Origin: Bradyrhizobium sp. CCGB12
GTDB taxonomy: Bacteria > Pseudomonadota > Alphaproteobacteria > Rhizobiales > Xanthobacteraceae
Length of the DNA stretch: 64,000 nt
Assembly: GCF_024199845.1 (NCBI RefSeq)
Contig: NZ_JANADO010000001.1
Coordinates: forward strand, 5,518,001 to 5,582,000
Direction: 5' to 3'
How positions within the stretch are numbered: the stretch's first letter is position 1; every line of letters begins with the position of its first letter. The notes below the pieces were generated by a model. The model made no database searches. It was not told the DNA's origin and was given only the letters and a program-made list of their open reading frames with translations. The position numbers and the translations under genes are program-made. This document shows positions 47,702 through 56,941 of the stretch, in pieces.

Positions 47702-48346
47702 GACGCTTTCCTTTCCGTTTGAGGCACGAAGGACCGAGTGAACGCGCGGCCAGTCGTGCAAAGAAAGCATAGCGAATTGGCGCACGACTTCGCAGCGAAA
47801 TTCCTTCGCAGTCGCTTTCAAGGAAATTGAAAGCCGGCCCGGATTGACGCTGGGCCAGCGCATTAGCGCCCGTGCGGCATGCAAGACGCAATCTAGATAC
47901 GCGGTTGCGCGATGATGTATGCAAATGCGGCGCGTCCGTTTGCATCAATACCTTCTTGCGGCTTCCGAGCAAGAAAGGTGAGCGGCCGGACATGGATCTT
48001 GCGCGTCATGTGACGCGGCCCTGTCGATATCGTCGTAAATATGGACACGCAGCAGTCATGGATGCGTGCTGTCACGCAATTGTTTGATTTCCACGACCAC
48101 AAACGGCTCGCCCTCTGTAGCCGCAGATGATGAAAGTCGCGCAGCACGCAAGGGCCTTGGGGTCAGTTCCGCGCATTGATGTTGAGGAGCATGCGTCGAG
48201 CCAGGTATGCAGGAACAAGATCTCATTCCAATTAGGCTGCATGCGCATCGGACCGAGCGTCCGAGATCGTCGTTAGACCGATCCGAGAGCGCTATAATAT
48301 TCATGCTTGATGCGAGACCAAACCGCCGCGGGCACGGCAAGATAGG
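47702..48346. other. gap upstream of the peptide gene
   Basis: Should contain the promoter of the peptide-TPR transcript. I could not identify a promoter with confidence, and there is no other gene that I can support. Confidence 0.45.
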
Positions 48347-48823
48347 TCACCAGCATGCCAGGCATCCCATTGGTAACGTGAAACCGGCTTTGATCCGGTC
48401 CAGGACGACGACAGTCTCAAGGCGCTTTATATCTGGATTTTCGCTTATCAAGCGTCGGGTGAACTGCTCGTATTCCTCCATATTGTTTGCAGTTACTAGA
48501 AGGATGAAATCGGCTTGGCCGGTGACGTAGAATCCGCTCATGACCTCAGTCATCTTGCGGACTGCCCGCTTAAAGCGATCAATGATGTCCGCGCGATCGC
48601 GCTCGAAGAAAATGACGACCAGCATACTTACGTTTCGACCGATCGCTTTCGGCGAAATGATTGAGACGTCAGACTCTATCACGCCTTCCCTTCGTAGCCG
48701 CTTCAGTCGGCGCTGAACTCCGGATGCAGATAAGCCTACCTTCGCGCCGAGTTCTTCACTGCTTAGGCGATTGTTCTGTTGAACGAGATCAAGAAGACGA
48801 GCATCGATTTTGTCGATTTCCAT
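48347..48823 (-). CDS. Lrp/AsnC-family regulator
   Basis: A 158-residue regulator from ATG 48823, beginning MEIDKIDARLLDLVQQNNRL. The helix-turn-helix LSSEELGAKVGLSASGVQRR followed by LKRLRREGVI is the Lrp/AsnC signature; the C-terminal RAM ligand-binding domain follows (SMLVVIFFERDRADIIDRFK ... VTGQADFILLV). The 25 upstream in-frame residues are not part of the family. It stands alone. Lrp proteins generally sense amino acids; the target here is unknown. Confidence 0.92.
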   Translation of the reverse strand: MEIDKIDARLLDLVQQNNRLSSEELGAKVGLSASGVQRRLKRLRREGVIESDVSIISPKAIGRNVSMLVVIFFERDRADIIDRFKRAVRKMTEVMSGFYVTGQADFILLVTANNMEEYEQFTRRLISENPDIKRLETVVVLDRIKAGFTLPMGCLACW

Positions 48824-49426
48824 GGCTGCATGGTGGACCATGGAGTGCGAGCGCCTGGTTAAAGCGTGCGACATCGTTCCGTTGTGCGAGCCTGCCAATT
48901 CAAAACCTCCTCCCGAGCACCTCTACGAATGTACTATTCAGCTGACAATCCGCGCACCGGCGGATTGAAAGGCTCAACTCTTAGCGCGCGGCGACTAACC
49001 AGTCGGGTCGACCGTGTGCCTGAATGCCCTGGCCGGCTTGCGTCGAACGACCTGTCATAGATTGAATTGGCCGCTGAAGCGCTGTTTTGGACGTCAACTT
49101 GTAGGAATCGTCGGCACCGATCTCTCTTGATTACAGCAGTTGATCGAGTAGTTCGTTCGGGGAGCGGTCCCGTCGGTATCGAAACCGCATAAAGACCGAT
49201 GAAAGTGCGGTTCCTTTCGGATTGGCAAGACGTCCAGCGTGTCGCGTGGCGGAAGGGGTGGGTCGCTTCGTCGCATCGATTCGAGGCTCGACAGCCCAGC
49301 GAACCGAGACCGCAAAGCAACCGACCGGGAGGCATGTACTGCTCAGGATGGGTTCGTGTTGGGCTGCGATGGCCTCGACCGCACCCGGGAGATCGCCCTC
49401 GCTTTTGACATAGCTAGTCCTTCCCA
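48824..49426. other. non-coding stretch
   Basis: Short overlapping frames without domains on both strands; no gene that I can support. Confidence 0.5.
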
Positions 49427-50578
49427 TTAGATCCGGCCCGCAGAGACGAGGCCGGTGAGGATCACAAGAGACTCAAACAGGAAGTAACTGCCAAAAATCA
49501 GTTCTGCGTCCGGCGCTGCGTCAATATCGCGTGCGTGGGCTTTTCGGGTGAAGCACCCCCCAGTAAGCATTCCAAGCGGCCGCTGGTCGCCAGGGCCTAT
49601 GGGCGTCAGATATCCGCAGACCAACTGAGCCACGGTACGTTCCGCGAAGTCTCGGTACTTGGCGCCATCAACCGGTCCGAGTGCGGACGCAAGCCGCAAG
49701 GACGCTGCCGCGGCGATAGCAGTGGCCGCGGTGTCCCTGCTGGTCATCGGAATTGCAGGGTCATCAAAGTCCCAGTACGCAACGAGGTCCGCGGGAGCGT
49801 GGTCAATCCACCAGTTCAGCACGCGCACGGCATATTCGCGCCACAAAGACTCCTTTGGACGAACCATGGCAGCATGAGCGGTATAGAGCATCGCCCAACC
49901 CTGGGCTCGTCCCCAGGTGCTATCATCGCTATATCCCTTATGCGTATGGGTTCTCAGCACCTTGCCCGTTTGCGGATCGAGCGTTGACGATTGGATCACC
50001 GAATTATCGGAGCGCACATGGATCTCTAATACCCTCCGCATGTGGGCATTGGCGACTTCTTCCAAGTGCGAGTCACCCAACTGGTCCGCGGCCCAGTAAA
50101 GCAGGCCGGTGGCCTGGAGGGAGTCGATGCTGCTTTCGGCTATCCCCACGGCACTGGCCTCCTCAGCATCCTGGCCCAGCGGGATCAAGCCCAGTTTCGA
50201 GTCGAACATCTGCGCTAGAGATCTAGCTGCCGTGAGCGCGGCGTCACGGGCCCTTTCATCCCCGAAGAGGATACTTCCAAGTGCCGCACCGTGGTAGAAA
50301 CCAAAGCCCTTGAATGCCGTCCGGCGCTCGGCGCGAGGCAGCATCCGGGCCAGCGCAGCATCGGCATCAGATATCGGGAAGCCCAGCGGATCTGCCAGAT
50401 GGGCGAGCCAGAGTTGGCCGACGAAGGCTCCTCCGGTCCAATCACCATCGGACGTAAACGTCCATTTTCCATCTTCGGTGCGGGCCCAATGCGGCAGGCC
50501 CGCTGTGGAAGCATCCCGCGTTTGCGCGATGCGCCTCAACATGCGCTCACGCGCGGATAAGAAATCGCTTCTCGACAT
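49427..50578 (-). CDS. GH88-like unsaturated glucuronyl hydrolase
   Basis: A 383-residue (alpha/alpha)6-barrel protein of the GH88 type, which removes the unsaturated uronic acid left by polysaccharide lyases. GFYHGAALGSILFGD, HKGYSDDSTWGRAQGWAMLY and VAYWDFDDPAIPMTSRDTAA with AELIFGSYFLFESL are the family segments; the Asp of DDPAIP and the Asp of SRDTAA are at the expected sites. No signal peptide, so it acts in the cytoplasm on imported oligosaccharides. Start ATG 50578 has GAGGAGCC upstream. It follows the MHS transporter gene by 65 bp on the same strand, suggesting uptake and cleavage of one substrate. Confidence 0.88.
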   Translation of the reverse strand: MSRSDFLSARERMLRRIAQTRDASTAGLPHWARTEDGKWTFTSDGDWTGGAFVGQLWLAHLADPLGFPISDADAALARMLPRAERRTAFKGFGFYHGAALGSILFGDERARDAALTAARSLAQMFDSKLGLIPLGQDAEEASAVGIAESSIDSLQATGLLYWAADQLGDSHLEEVANAHMRRVLEIHVRSDNSVIQSSTLDPQTGKVLRTHTHKGYSDDSTWGRAQGWAMLYTAHAAMVRPKESLWREYAVRVLNWWIDHAPADLVAYWDFDDPAIPMTSRDTAATAIAAAASLRLASALGPVDGAKYRDFAERTVAQLVCGYLTPIGPGDQRPLGMLTGGCFTRKAHARDIDAAPDAELIFGSYFLFESLVILTGLVSAGRI

Positions 50579-50643
50579 GGCTCCTCGCGAGAAAACTGTT
50601 GGACTCCTCGTGGAGTCCGAACTGTGGACACAGGACTCTCATA

Positions 50644-51990
50644 TCAGTCGCCGATGTAGACGTGGCCGCGTTTCTTCGCGATGTGATAAACGACCACGCT
50701 CAGCACCGCGATCACTGATCCATAGACGGGAAACATCCAGGCCATCTGCGCATGCTGCAACCACACCAGCAAATAGGGTGACGTTCCGCCAAACAGCGAC
50801 ACCCCGAGCGCATACCCGACAGCGATGCCGGTCGTACGCACCGCGCGTGGCATCAATGTAGTGGCGATGAAATTGTAGAGGGCCATGTTGAAGCCGACGA
50901 CTGCGCCGCCAAACACCATGACGAAGAAGAACGTCGAAATGCTCTTCTCCGAGTAAGCTAAGGTGAGGAAGAAGCACGCGACGAGCAGCAGCCGGAGCAG
51001 CGTGAATGCGCGCGAGGGTCTGATCTTGTCTGCAAAGGCGCCCACGAACGGCGCTGTGATGATCCAGATCAAGCCCATGAGAGTCGTGATGCCGTACACC
51101 CAGGTGCTGTTCTCCTTGAACACTCCGTTGGCCAGGTTCGGCAAACCGGCATTCCAGGCATAATTCGCGATCTGCACCGCTCCAACGACCAGGACGACAG
51201 CGAGCAGCGAAAGCCGTACGCTCCAGAGCGTCTTCCACACGTCGCCTGTGGTCTCCTGAGTGCGCGACAGTTCATCTCGATGCATGACGTGCTTGATCAA
51301 GGTCTCCGGCAGTTTGCTACGCAAATAGATGATCAGCAGGCCGAGTGCTCCACCGAACGCAAAGGGCAGCCGCCAAGCCCATTCGTGCATGGTCTCGGGA
51401 GCTACAGAGGCACTCACGAGAAAGGCGACCAAGCTGGAGGCGAAGACGCCGAGCTGGATAAATGTGCCACTGATCAGACCAAGATACCGTCCCTCCCTGC
51501 CCGGCGGTGCAAGTTCGATCGCAATGGAGTTGGCTACGCCCGCTTCAGCTCCGGTGGCCAGTCCTTGGATGAGCCGGACGAGCAGCAATATCACCGCCGC
51601 TGCGACACCAAGCTCATTATAGCCGGGCAAGACGGAAATCAGGAGCGAGCACAACGCCATTGCGGTGATGGAGATCATCATCACCCGCTTATGGCTGATG
51701 CGGTCGGCAATGGGACCGAGTATCGCTGCTCCCACCGGTCGCGCGAAGAAGCCTGCGCCGTATACGGCAAGTGCGGCGAGCAGCGAAGTCGTGGGATCGC
51801 TGGAGGGAAAGAAGAGAGGCGACAGAAAAGATGCCATCATTCCGTAGACGGTCCAGTCGTACCACTCCAGGGCTACGCCACCGCCCAGAGCAATGGTCAT
51901 GCTCCTGGTAGCAACTTGTTTTTCCTGCGAGGCGCCCGGCGCCATCGCCTGCTGCGTGGCTGGACCTATCTGCTCAACGATAGTGGTCAT
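50644..51990 (-). CDS. MHS-family MFS transporter
   Basis: A 448-residue twelve-helix transporter of the metabolite:H+ symporter type (as in ShiA, ProP and KgtP relatives). GGGVALEWYDWTVYGMMASF and FARPVGAAILGPIADRISHK are the family signatures; the loop RLIQGLATGAEAGVA is also typical. Substrates are usually organic acids. Start ATG 51990 has GAGGGAATGA upstream. A perfect LacI-type operator lies 20-33 bp before the start, so the gene and the GH88 gene after it are probably repressed by the LacI protein at 55582. Confidence 0.9.
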   Translation of the reverse strand: MTTIVEQIGPATQQAMAPGASQEKQVATRSMTIALGGGVALEWYDWTVYGMMASFLSPLFFPSSDPTTSLLAALAVYGAGFFARPVGAAILGPIADRISHKRVMMISITAMALCSLLISVLPGYNELGVAAAVILLLVRLIQGLATGAEAGVANSIAIELAPPGREGRYLGLISGTFIQLGVFASSLVAFLVSASVAPETMHEWAWRLPFAFGGALGLLIIYLRSKLPETLIKHVMHRDELSRTQETTGDVWKTLWSVRLSLLAVVLVVGAVQIANYAWNAGLPNLANGVFKENSTWVYGITTLMGLIWIITAPFVGAFADKIRPSRAFTLLRLLLVACFFLTLAYSEKSISTFFFVMVFGGAVVGFNMALYNFIATTLMPRAVRTTGIAVGYALGVSLFGGTSPYLLVWLQHAQMAWMFPVYGSVIAVLSVVVYHIAKKRGHVYIGD

Positions 51991-52009
51991 TCATTCCCTC
52001 CTTTTATGA

Positions 52010-52023
52010 TGAAAACGTTTACA
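52010..52023 (-). promoter_or_regulatory. LacI-type operator 1 (MHS transporter/GH88)
   Basis: TGAAAACGTTTACA is a near-perfect CG-centred palindrome of the LacI/GalR class, immediately upstream of the transporter ATG. Similar sites occur at 55388 and 55515. Confidence 0.75.
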
Positions 52024-52102
52024 TTTTGGTGCGAACAACCCGCGTTGAGTGTTGCCGCACGGACGATTGCTAAGTCAGGGGCGATCTGAGGACTGCTCGT
52101 GG

Positions 52103-52888
52103 TCAACGCCCGGAGAATAGTGGTGGCCGCTTTTCGACGAAGGCAGCCATGCCCTCCTTTTGATCATCGGTGGTGAATGCATATCGGACTGCGCGCCGCT
52201 CGATCGCCAAGCCGGCCGACAGCGGGGTTTCGTAGGCTGCTTGAATCGATTCCTTGGCTAAACGGGCGGCGATCGGCGCACGATTGGAGATGACACGCGC
52301 TATCGCGAGCGCGCGTCCGAGCAACTCGGATGCTGGCAGCATTTCGGACGCGAGCCCCGCAGCCACCGCCTGTTGCGCGCTGATTGGCTCACCTGTCAAC
52401 ACCATCTGCATGGCGAGCGACTTGCCGACTATCCGCGTCAACCGCTGCGTAGCGCCATCACCAGGAATGATCCCGATCGTGATTTCCGGTTGCGCGAGCA
52501 CGCTGTCTTCCGCGACCAGCAGGATGTCAGCGAGCATTGCGAGCTCTAGGCCGCCACCCAGGCACACGCCTCGAACGGCCGCAATGAGCGGCTTGGGGAA
52601 GCCGGCGATGATATCCCATGCAACCTGCCGTGAGGGATCGCTCAGCGCCGCGAAGCCGTCCTGCTGCATCTCCTTGATGTCAGCACCAGCGGAGAAAGCA
52701 CGTTCATCACCACTGAGAACTACGCATCGCACAGACTCATCCGAACGAGCCGCACGAAGGGCATCCGCAAGCTGGCCCAGGAGAACCGCACTCAGTGCAT
52801 TTCTTTGCCTTGGGCGATTGAGGCGCAGCAGCAGTATGGTTGGGTCAGGCCGCTCGGCGAAGATGAGGGACTGGGTAAGGTGGTTCAT
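52103..52888 (-). CDS. enoyl-CoA hydratase/isomerase family protein 1
   Basis: A 261-residue crotonase from ATG 52888 (ribosome-binding site AAGGAATG). The oxyanion-hole motifs FSAGADIKEMQ and GVCLGGGLELAM and the catalytic region QPEITIGIIPGDGATQRL are present; the second catalytic Glu of classic hydratases is Asp or absent in IIPGDGAT, so hydratase and isomerase activity cannot be told apart. It follows a second crotonase gene by 19 bp, and both lie behind a CoA-transferase gene: an operon for CoA-activated acid breakdown. Confidence 0.9.
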   Translation of the reverse strand: MNHLTQSLIFAERPDPTILLLRLNRPRQRNALSAVLLGQLADALRAARSDESVRCVVLSGDERAFSAGADIKEMQQDGFAALSDPSRQVAWDIIAGFPKPLIAAVRGVCLGGGLELAMLADILLVAEDSVLAQPEITIGIIPGDGATQRLTRIVGKSLAMQMVLTGEPISAQQAVAAGLASEMLPASELLGRALAIARVISNRAPIAARLAKESIQAAYETPLSAGLAIERRAVRYAFTTDDQKEGMAAFVEKRPPLFSGR

Positions 52889-52907
52889 TTCATTCCTTGC
52901 AAACAAT

Positions 52908-53672
52908 TTAGGCGCGGGCGGTCTTCTTCGGAAGAAAGCGTTGCATATTCGCTCGTGCGGTCTCGTGCAGGATATCCTGAGCAAAGTAGCGATTTGCCAA
53001 GTCATCCATGACTTCTGCCCTCGCGGTTACCGATGTTGAAAAAAACTGTTTCGTGGTCAGCACGGCGTGAGGCGGCATTGCCGCCAGGCCTTTGGCATAG
53101 CGGAGCGCCGCCTCGCGAGCAGTTTCAGTCGGAGGCGACAGAATGTCAGCAAGCCGCAACCTATGAGCCTCGACGCCATCGATCGCAGTCGGGCTCCAGC
53201 TCAAGGAGCGAGCTGCAAACGGTCCAACGCGGGCAGCTAAGGTGTCCAGCCCGAAACCCGGCAACCAACCTAGAGAAACCTCCGGCAAATGCCAGCGCGT
53301 CACTGGAGCCGTTACCACAACGTCGCACGACGCTGCGAGCATGAAGCCACCGCCCAACGCAAACCCATCGACAGCACACACGACAGGTTTTCTGACAAGA
53401 GCAAGGGAGCGTACAAAGGCGCCCAGTCGGCTATTCAGATCAAAGGTGTCGTTGGTGTCGCCGGCTGAAAAATCCTTAAGGTCCGCACCGGCTGAGAAAC
53501 CAGGGCCGTTCCCAGCGAGCAATATCACATTGACGTTTTTATCGTTGGCCGCCCTGCCCACCGATTCAAGCAGATCTTTCAGGATTTCTTGGCCCAGAGC
53601 GTTGCGTCGCTCTGGCCTATTCATTGCGAGGATCTCGACCTTGTCCACGTAATCTCTTGCAACGAACTTCAC
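52908..53672 (-). CDS. enoyl-CoA hydratase/isomerase family protein 2
   Basis: A 254-residue crotonase. FSAGADLKDFSAGD and GFALGGGFMLAASCDVVV are the oxyanion-hole motifs; HLPEVSLGWLPGFGLD holds the family's catalytic-site Glu at the usual place, but the second Glu position is replaced. It begins 13 bp after the CoA-transferase stop and ends 19 bp before the first crotonase start. The two crotonases differ clearly and are not recent duplicates; they may act on successive intermediates. Confidence 0.9.
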   Translation of the reverse strand: MKFVARDYVDKVEILAMNRPERRNALGQEILKDLLESVGRAANDKNVNVILLAGNGPGFSAGADLKDFSAGDTNDTFDLNSRLGAFVRSLALVRKPVVCAVDGFALGGGFMLAASCDVVVTAPVTRWHLPEVSLGWLPGFGLDTLAARVGPFAARSLSWSPTAIDGVEAHRLRLADILSPPTETAREAALRYAKGLAAMPPHAVLTTKQFFSTSVTARAEVMDDLANRYFAQDILHETARANMQRFLPKKTARA

Positions 53673-53685
53673 GTCGGCCCCTCCC

Positions 53686-55281
53686 TTACAACTGTCCGGC
53701 GCTATCGTGAAACCGCACTGCCAAATTCATCGGCTCATTCTTGAAAATTCTTGCATCCATCAGCTTCAGCTCGGGCGAGATGGCTATCTCGAATTCAATG
53801 TTCGGCAGCACGTGCTTTTCGACCGATATGCCGGGCGCGACTTCGATCAGCATCAGGCCGTTCGGTGTAAGCTTGAACACAGCTCGCTCGGTAATGAATA
53901 CGACCTCTTGCCGACGTTCTTTTGCAAAAGCGCCACTGAATGTGATCTGGTAGACATCCTTCACCCATTTTCTGACCGTTCCCTCATTCGCAATGACGAG
54001 AGAACCGCTGTCCGGGAAGGCCTTCAGTCCCGATGCCGTGAGGGTGCCGGAGAAGACGACTTTTCGAGCGCCCTGACTGATGTTTATGAACCCGCCAGGC
54101 CCTATGATCTTGTCGCCGAAGCGACTCACATTGACGTTGCCGTGCCGATCGACTTCCGCAGAAGACAGGAATGCGACATCAAGCCCGCCGCCATCGTAGA
54201 AATCGAATTGATCCGGTTGCGGCGCTATCATGTCGTAGTTTGTACCGGCGCCAGCATCCTGTCCGGGCGCAGGAATGCCGCCAATCACCCCTTGCTCAGC
54301 CGTCAGCGTGACTGCGCGATATATGCCTTCTTCAGCGGCCACGACCGCAATTCCGTTCGAAATACCATAGCCGATGTTGACGGTCGCTCCGGGGGTCAAT
54401 TCAAGTGCCGCGCGGCGTGCAATTACCTTTCTCACATCGAACGGCAGAGAGGCGATTTTGCCATCCGGCACGCGCATTTTTCCCGCATAGGCCGGGCTAT
54501 ACTCCGTGGCATAAGTCTGTCGCTGATTAGGATCGACGACGAGGTAGTCGACCAGAACGCCGGGTATTCTTACTTCTCGTTGGTTTAGCGTGTTGGAGGC
54601 GGCGACCCGCTTGACCTGGACGATGACTATTCCACCCGAGCGGCGCGCTGCAGCCGCGATCGACATGCTTTCGCCAACATACGCCTCGTCCTCAAGCGAG
54701 ATATTTCCCTTCTCGTCGGCAATGCTGCCTCTCAGGATCGCGACCTGGATTGGGAAGGTCTTATAGAGGAGGTGCTCCTCTCCTTCGATATCGACAACAG
54801 AGACCATATCCTCTTTGCTGCACTCGCTCTGCCTGCAGCCGCCGATGCGAGGATCGGCGAATGTGCGGAGCCCAACTTTCGTAATCACGCCGGGGCGCCC
54901 GGCTGCGTTTTCACGAGCAAGCTGCGCCAAAACCCCCTGGGGAATGGTGTAGGCTTCTATTTCATTGGCCAGCGCCCGCCGTCCAAGCGCAGGGCAATTG
55001 TTCAAACCGCTCGCCACAACTCGGCGAACCAGCCCCGGGGCAGCCAATTTGTTGAATCCGGTCGCGGCCCAATCGCCAATGGCCACCGTACCCACCAGCA
55101 TCAAGTTCTTAGGAGACGCCTGCTCGGAATGAACGTCGCGGAGCGCGTCAATGATCAACTCGGGAATGGCAACTCCGGCTGAACCGCCGAAATAGACGCA
55201 ATCGCCATCGGAGATCAGCGATACGGCCTGCCTTGCCGTTATGATTGGCACCTCGCCTGTCCGCTTGTCCTTCGCTTGCAT
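53686..55281 (-). CDS. acyl-CoA:acetate/3-ketoacid CoA-transferase, fused alpha-beta
   Basis: A 531-residue single-chain family I CoA-transferase (propionate CoA-transferase style). The N-terminal half has the glycine-rich DGDCVYFGGSAGVAIPELII; the C-terminal half carries the catalytic Glu in LTAEQGVIGGIPAPG and GGFINISQGARKVVFSGT. It would activate a short-chain acid to its CoA ester for the two crotonases downstream. ATG 55281 follows GGAGAAGTC directly, so I prefer it to the upstream frame to 55326. A LacI-type operator lies 107 bp upstream. Confidence 0.9.
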   Translation of the reverse strand: MQAKDKRTGEVPIITARQAVSLISDGDCVYFGGSAGVAIPELIIDALRDVHSEQASPKNLMLVGTVAIGDWAATGFNKLAAPGLVRRVVASGLNNCPALGRRALANEIEAYTIPQGVLAQLARENAAGRPGVITKVGLRTFADPRIGGCRQSECSKEDMVSVVDIEGEEHLLYKTFPIQVAILRGSIADEKGNISLEDEAYVGESMSIAAAARRSGGIVIVQVKRVAASNTLNQREVRIPGVLVDYLVVDPNQRQTYATEYSPAYAGKMRVPDGKIASLPFDVRKVIARRAALELTPGATVNIGYGISNGIAVVAAEEGIYRAVTLTAEQGVIGGIPAPGQDAGAGTNYDMIAPQPDQFDFYDGGGLDVAFLSSAEVDRHGNVNVSRFGDKIIGPGGFINISQGARKVVFSGTLTASGLKAFPDSGSLVIANEGTVRKWVKDVYQITFSGAFAKERRQEVVFITERAVFKLTPNGLMLIEVAPGISVEKHVLPNIEFEIAISPELKLMDARIFKNEPMNLAVRFHDSAGQL

Positions 55282-55387
55282 GACTTCTCCACTGCCCAAC
55301 AGCCGGCTCATTCGTCTGACCACCAATCATTTGCTTCGCACCGAATGCCCTTGCGGAACGCAAGGGCCGCGCGAGGATCTCGATCTA

Positions 55388-55401
55388 TGAAAAGGTTTAC
55401 A
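55388..55401 (-). promoter_or_regulatory. LacI-type operator 2 (CoA-transferase operon)
   Basis: TGAAAAGGTTTACA differs from operator 1 in one base of the central CG. It lies upstream of the CoA-transferase-crotonase operon in the divergent gap with the lacI gene. Confidence 0.6.
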
Positions 55402-55514
55402 TTATACTCCTTAGCTTCGCAAGTGAAAAAGTCAGTGACGACAAATTCAGCTCACTTTTGCCGGTTTTCTCTGCATTTTGCGTCGCTTTTCGATTTCCAT
55501 TCCTTGATCTTGTA

Positions 55515-55528
55515 TGGTAACGATTTCA
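55515..55528 (+). promoter_or_regulatory. LacI-type operator 3 (lacI gene)
   Basis: TGGTAACGATTTCA is a CG-centred LacI-type palindrome 54 bp upstream of the lacI start, suggesting autoregulation of the divergent regulator. Confidence 0.6.
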
Positions 55529-55581
55529 CAAATTGATCTGACGTAGCCTCTCAGGGCTGCCGGTGGGGAAGAAATAGGCTC

Positions 55582-56631
55582 ATGGCTTTGGAAAAAAGGG
55601 CCCGTGGGGACCAAAGGCAATCAACGACCGTCGTCGAAATAGCTGAGCGGGCCGGCTGTTCTATCGCCACTGTTTCGCGTGTTTTGAATCGACCGGAAAC
55701 CGTCGCGATCGATTTGAGAGAGCGCATCCTGCGGATCGTTGACGAGCTCGGCTACGTTCCCAACGGATCAGCTCGCGCGCTGCGATCCTCGCGCTCCCGA
55801 CTGATCGGCTTGATCGTTCCGACACTGGACAGCGCGATCTTCACGCGAATGCTGGAGGGCCTCGAGAGCCGCCTGGCGCCGGCGGGTGCGTCGCTGGTCT
55901 ACTCTGCAACAGGTTACGATCTGGACCGAGAGATTCGCGTTGTCCGCAACCTTATCGAAAAAGGTGTCGACGGCATTGTTCTCGTGGGCTCTTGCCATCG
56001 AAAGGAAACCCTCAAGCTGCTGCGCGAACACAAGGTAAGATTTGCTATCACCTACGCCCTCTCGGAAGATGTTTCGATTCCGAGCATGGGTTTTGACAAT
56101 CGCAGTGGCGGGGCTTTGGCAGCAAATTACCTTGCAGATCTCGGTCATAAGAATCTTGCAGTCATAGCTGGTGTAACTCGCGAGAACGATCGTGCATCTG
56201 GTCGTCTTGAGGGCTTTCTGGCCATGGCTGAACGTCGTGGAATAGACCGCTCCAACATTGTCGTTGTGGAATCGCCGTACGAATTCAGCCGTGGCCGAGC
56301 CGCAGCTAAGATCATTCTCAATCAAAATAGGCATGTAACGGCAATATTTTGCGGCAGCGACCTACTTGCTGTCGGAGCTTTGCGCGGCTGCAAGGATGCA
56401 GGATTACGCGTCCCTCAAGACATATCGATGATTGGTTTTGATAATCTCGACATTGCCGAATACCTCACTCCCGGCCTTACGACGGTTGACGTCCCGGCTC
56501 GACTGATGGGCGAACAGGCAGCTAACTACTTTTTGGCAGATCAAAATGCGCTGGATATACATTCCAGAGTGGAGCTCGAAACGCGGCTAATCGTTCGAGA
56601 ATCAACTGCGCCTGCGCGAGATAGGCAATGA
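55582..56631 (+). CDS. LacI-family transcriptional regulator 1
   Basis: A 349-residue repressor. The N-terminal helix-turn-helix with hinge reads VVEIAERAGCSIATVSRVLN, followed by RILRIVDELGYVPNGSARAL; the periplasmic-binding-like sugar domain follows (LIGLIVPTLDSAIFTRMLEG; ITYALSEDVSIPSMGFDNRS; IFCGSDLLAVGAL). It is divergent from the CoA-transferase operon and has LacI-type operators at its own promoter, at that operon and at the MHS transporter, so it most likely controls all three. The ligand is probably a sugar acid or a related compound. Confidence 0.93.
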   Translation: MALEKRARGDQRQSTTVVEIAERAGCSIATVSRVLNRPETVAIDLRERILRIVDELGYVPNGSARALRSSRSRLIGLIVPTLDSAIFTRMLEGLESRLAPAGASLVYSATGYDLDREIRVVRNLIEKGVDGIVLVGSCHRKETLKLLREHKVRFAITYALSEDVSIPSMGFDNRSGGALAANYLADLGHKNLAVIAGVTRENDRASGRLEGFLAMAERRGIDRSNIVVVESPYEFSRGRAAAKIILNQNRHVTAIFCGSDLLAVGALRGCKDAGLRVPQDISMIGFDNLDIAEYLTPGLTTVDVPARLMGEQAANYFLADQNALDIHSRVELETRLIVRESTAPARDRQ

Positions 56632-56941
56632 CAAAAAACGCATCCGCTTGTTGTCTGGCCAGCCGAAGCGGAATGCACCTGCCACTAAACTCACGCGTCG
56701 AACGACAGTCGTTTATCGACGTTCGCGCCGATCCGTGGCCCATCGCGGCCGAACAGCAGGAGGGCTGACCTCATTGTCCAATCATCGGCCGTAGTGATGC
56801 CTGGCAGATTGCTCGGCGAGCAAGGCCGAGGACATGTCTCACATACTGTTCGAGCCATAGAACATTCGCGATACCAGATCGATACGCACTACACCAACTG
56901 CTCCGCCAATGCTCCTCGTCCCCGAAAAGAGATCCTGACTC
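56632..56941. other. gap between lacI 1 and the dehydratase gene
   Basis: No operator of the LacI type and no terminator that I can support; both genes point the same way. Confidence 0.5.

Noticed and set aside
47636..47884. 82-codon version of the peptide gene
   Set aside because: The upstream part has no good ribosome-binding site, whereas the inner ATG at 47701 has a strong one.
53707..54588. 293-codon plus-strand frame
   Set aside because: Antisense to the CoA-transferase gene; no domain.
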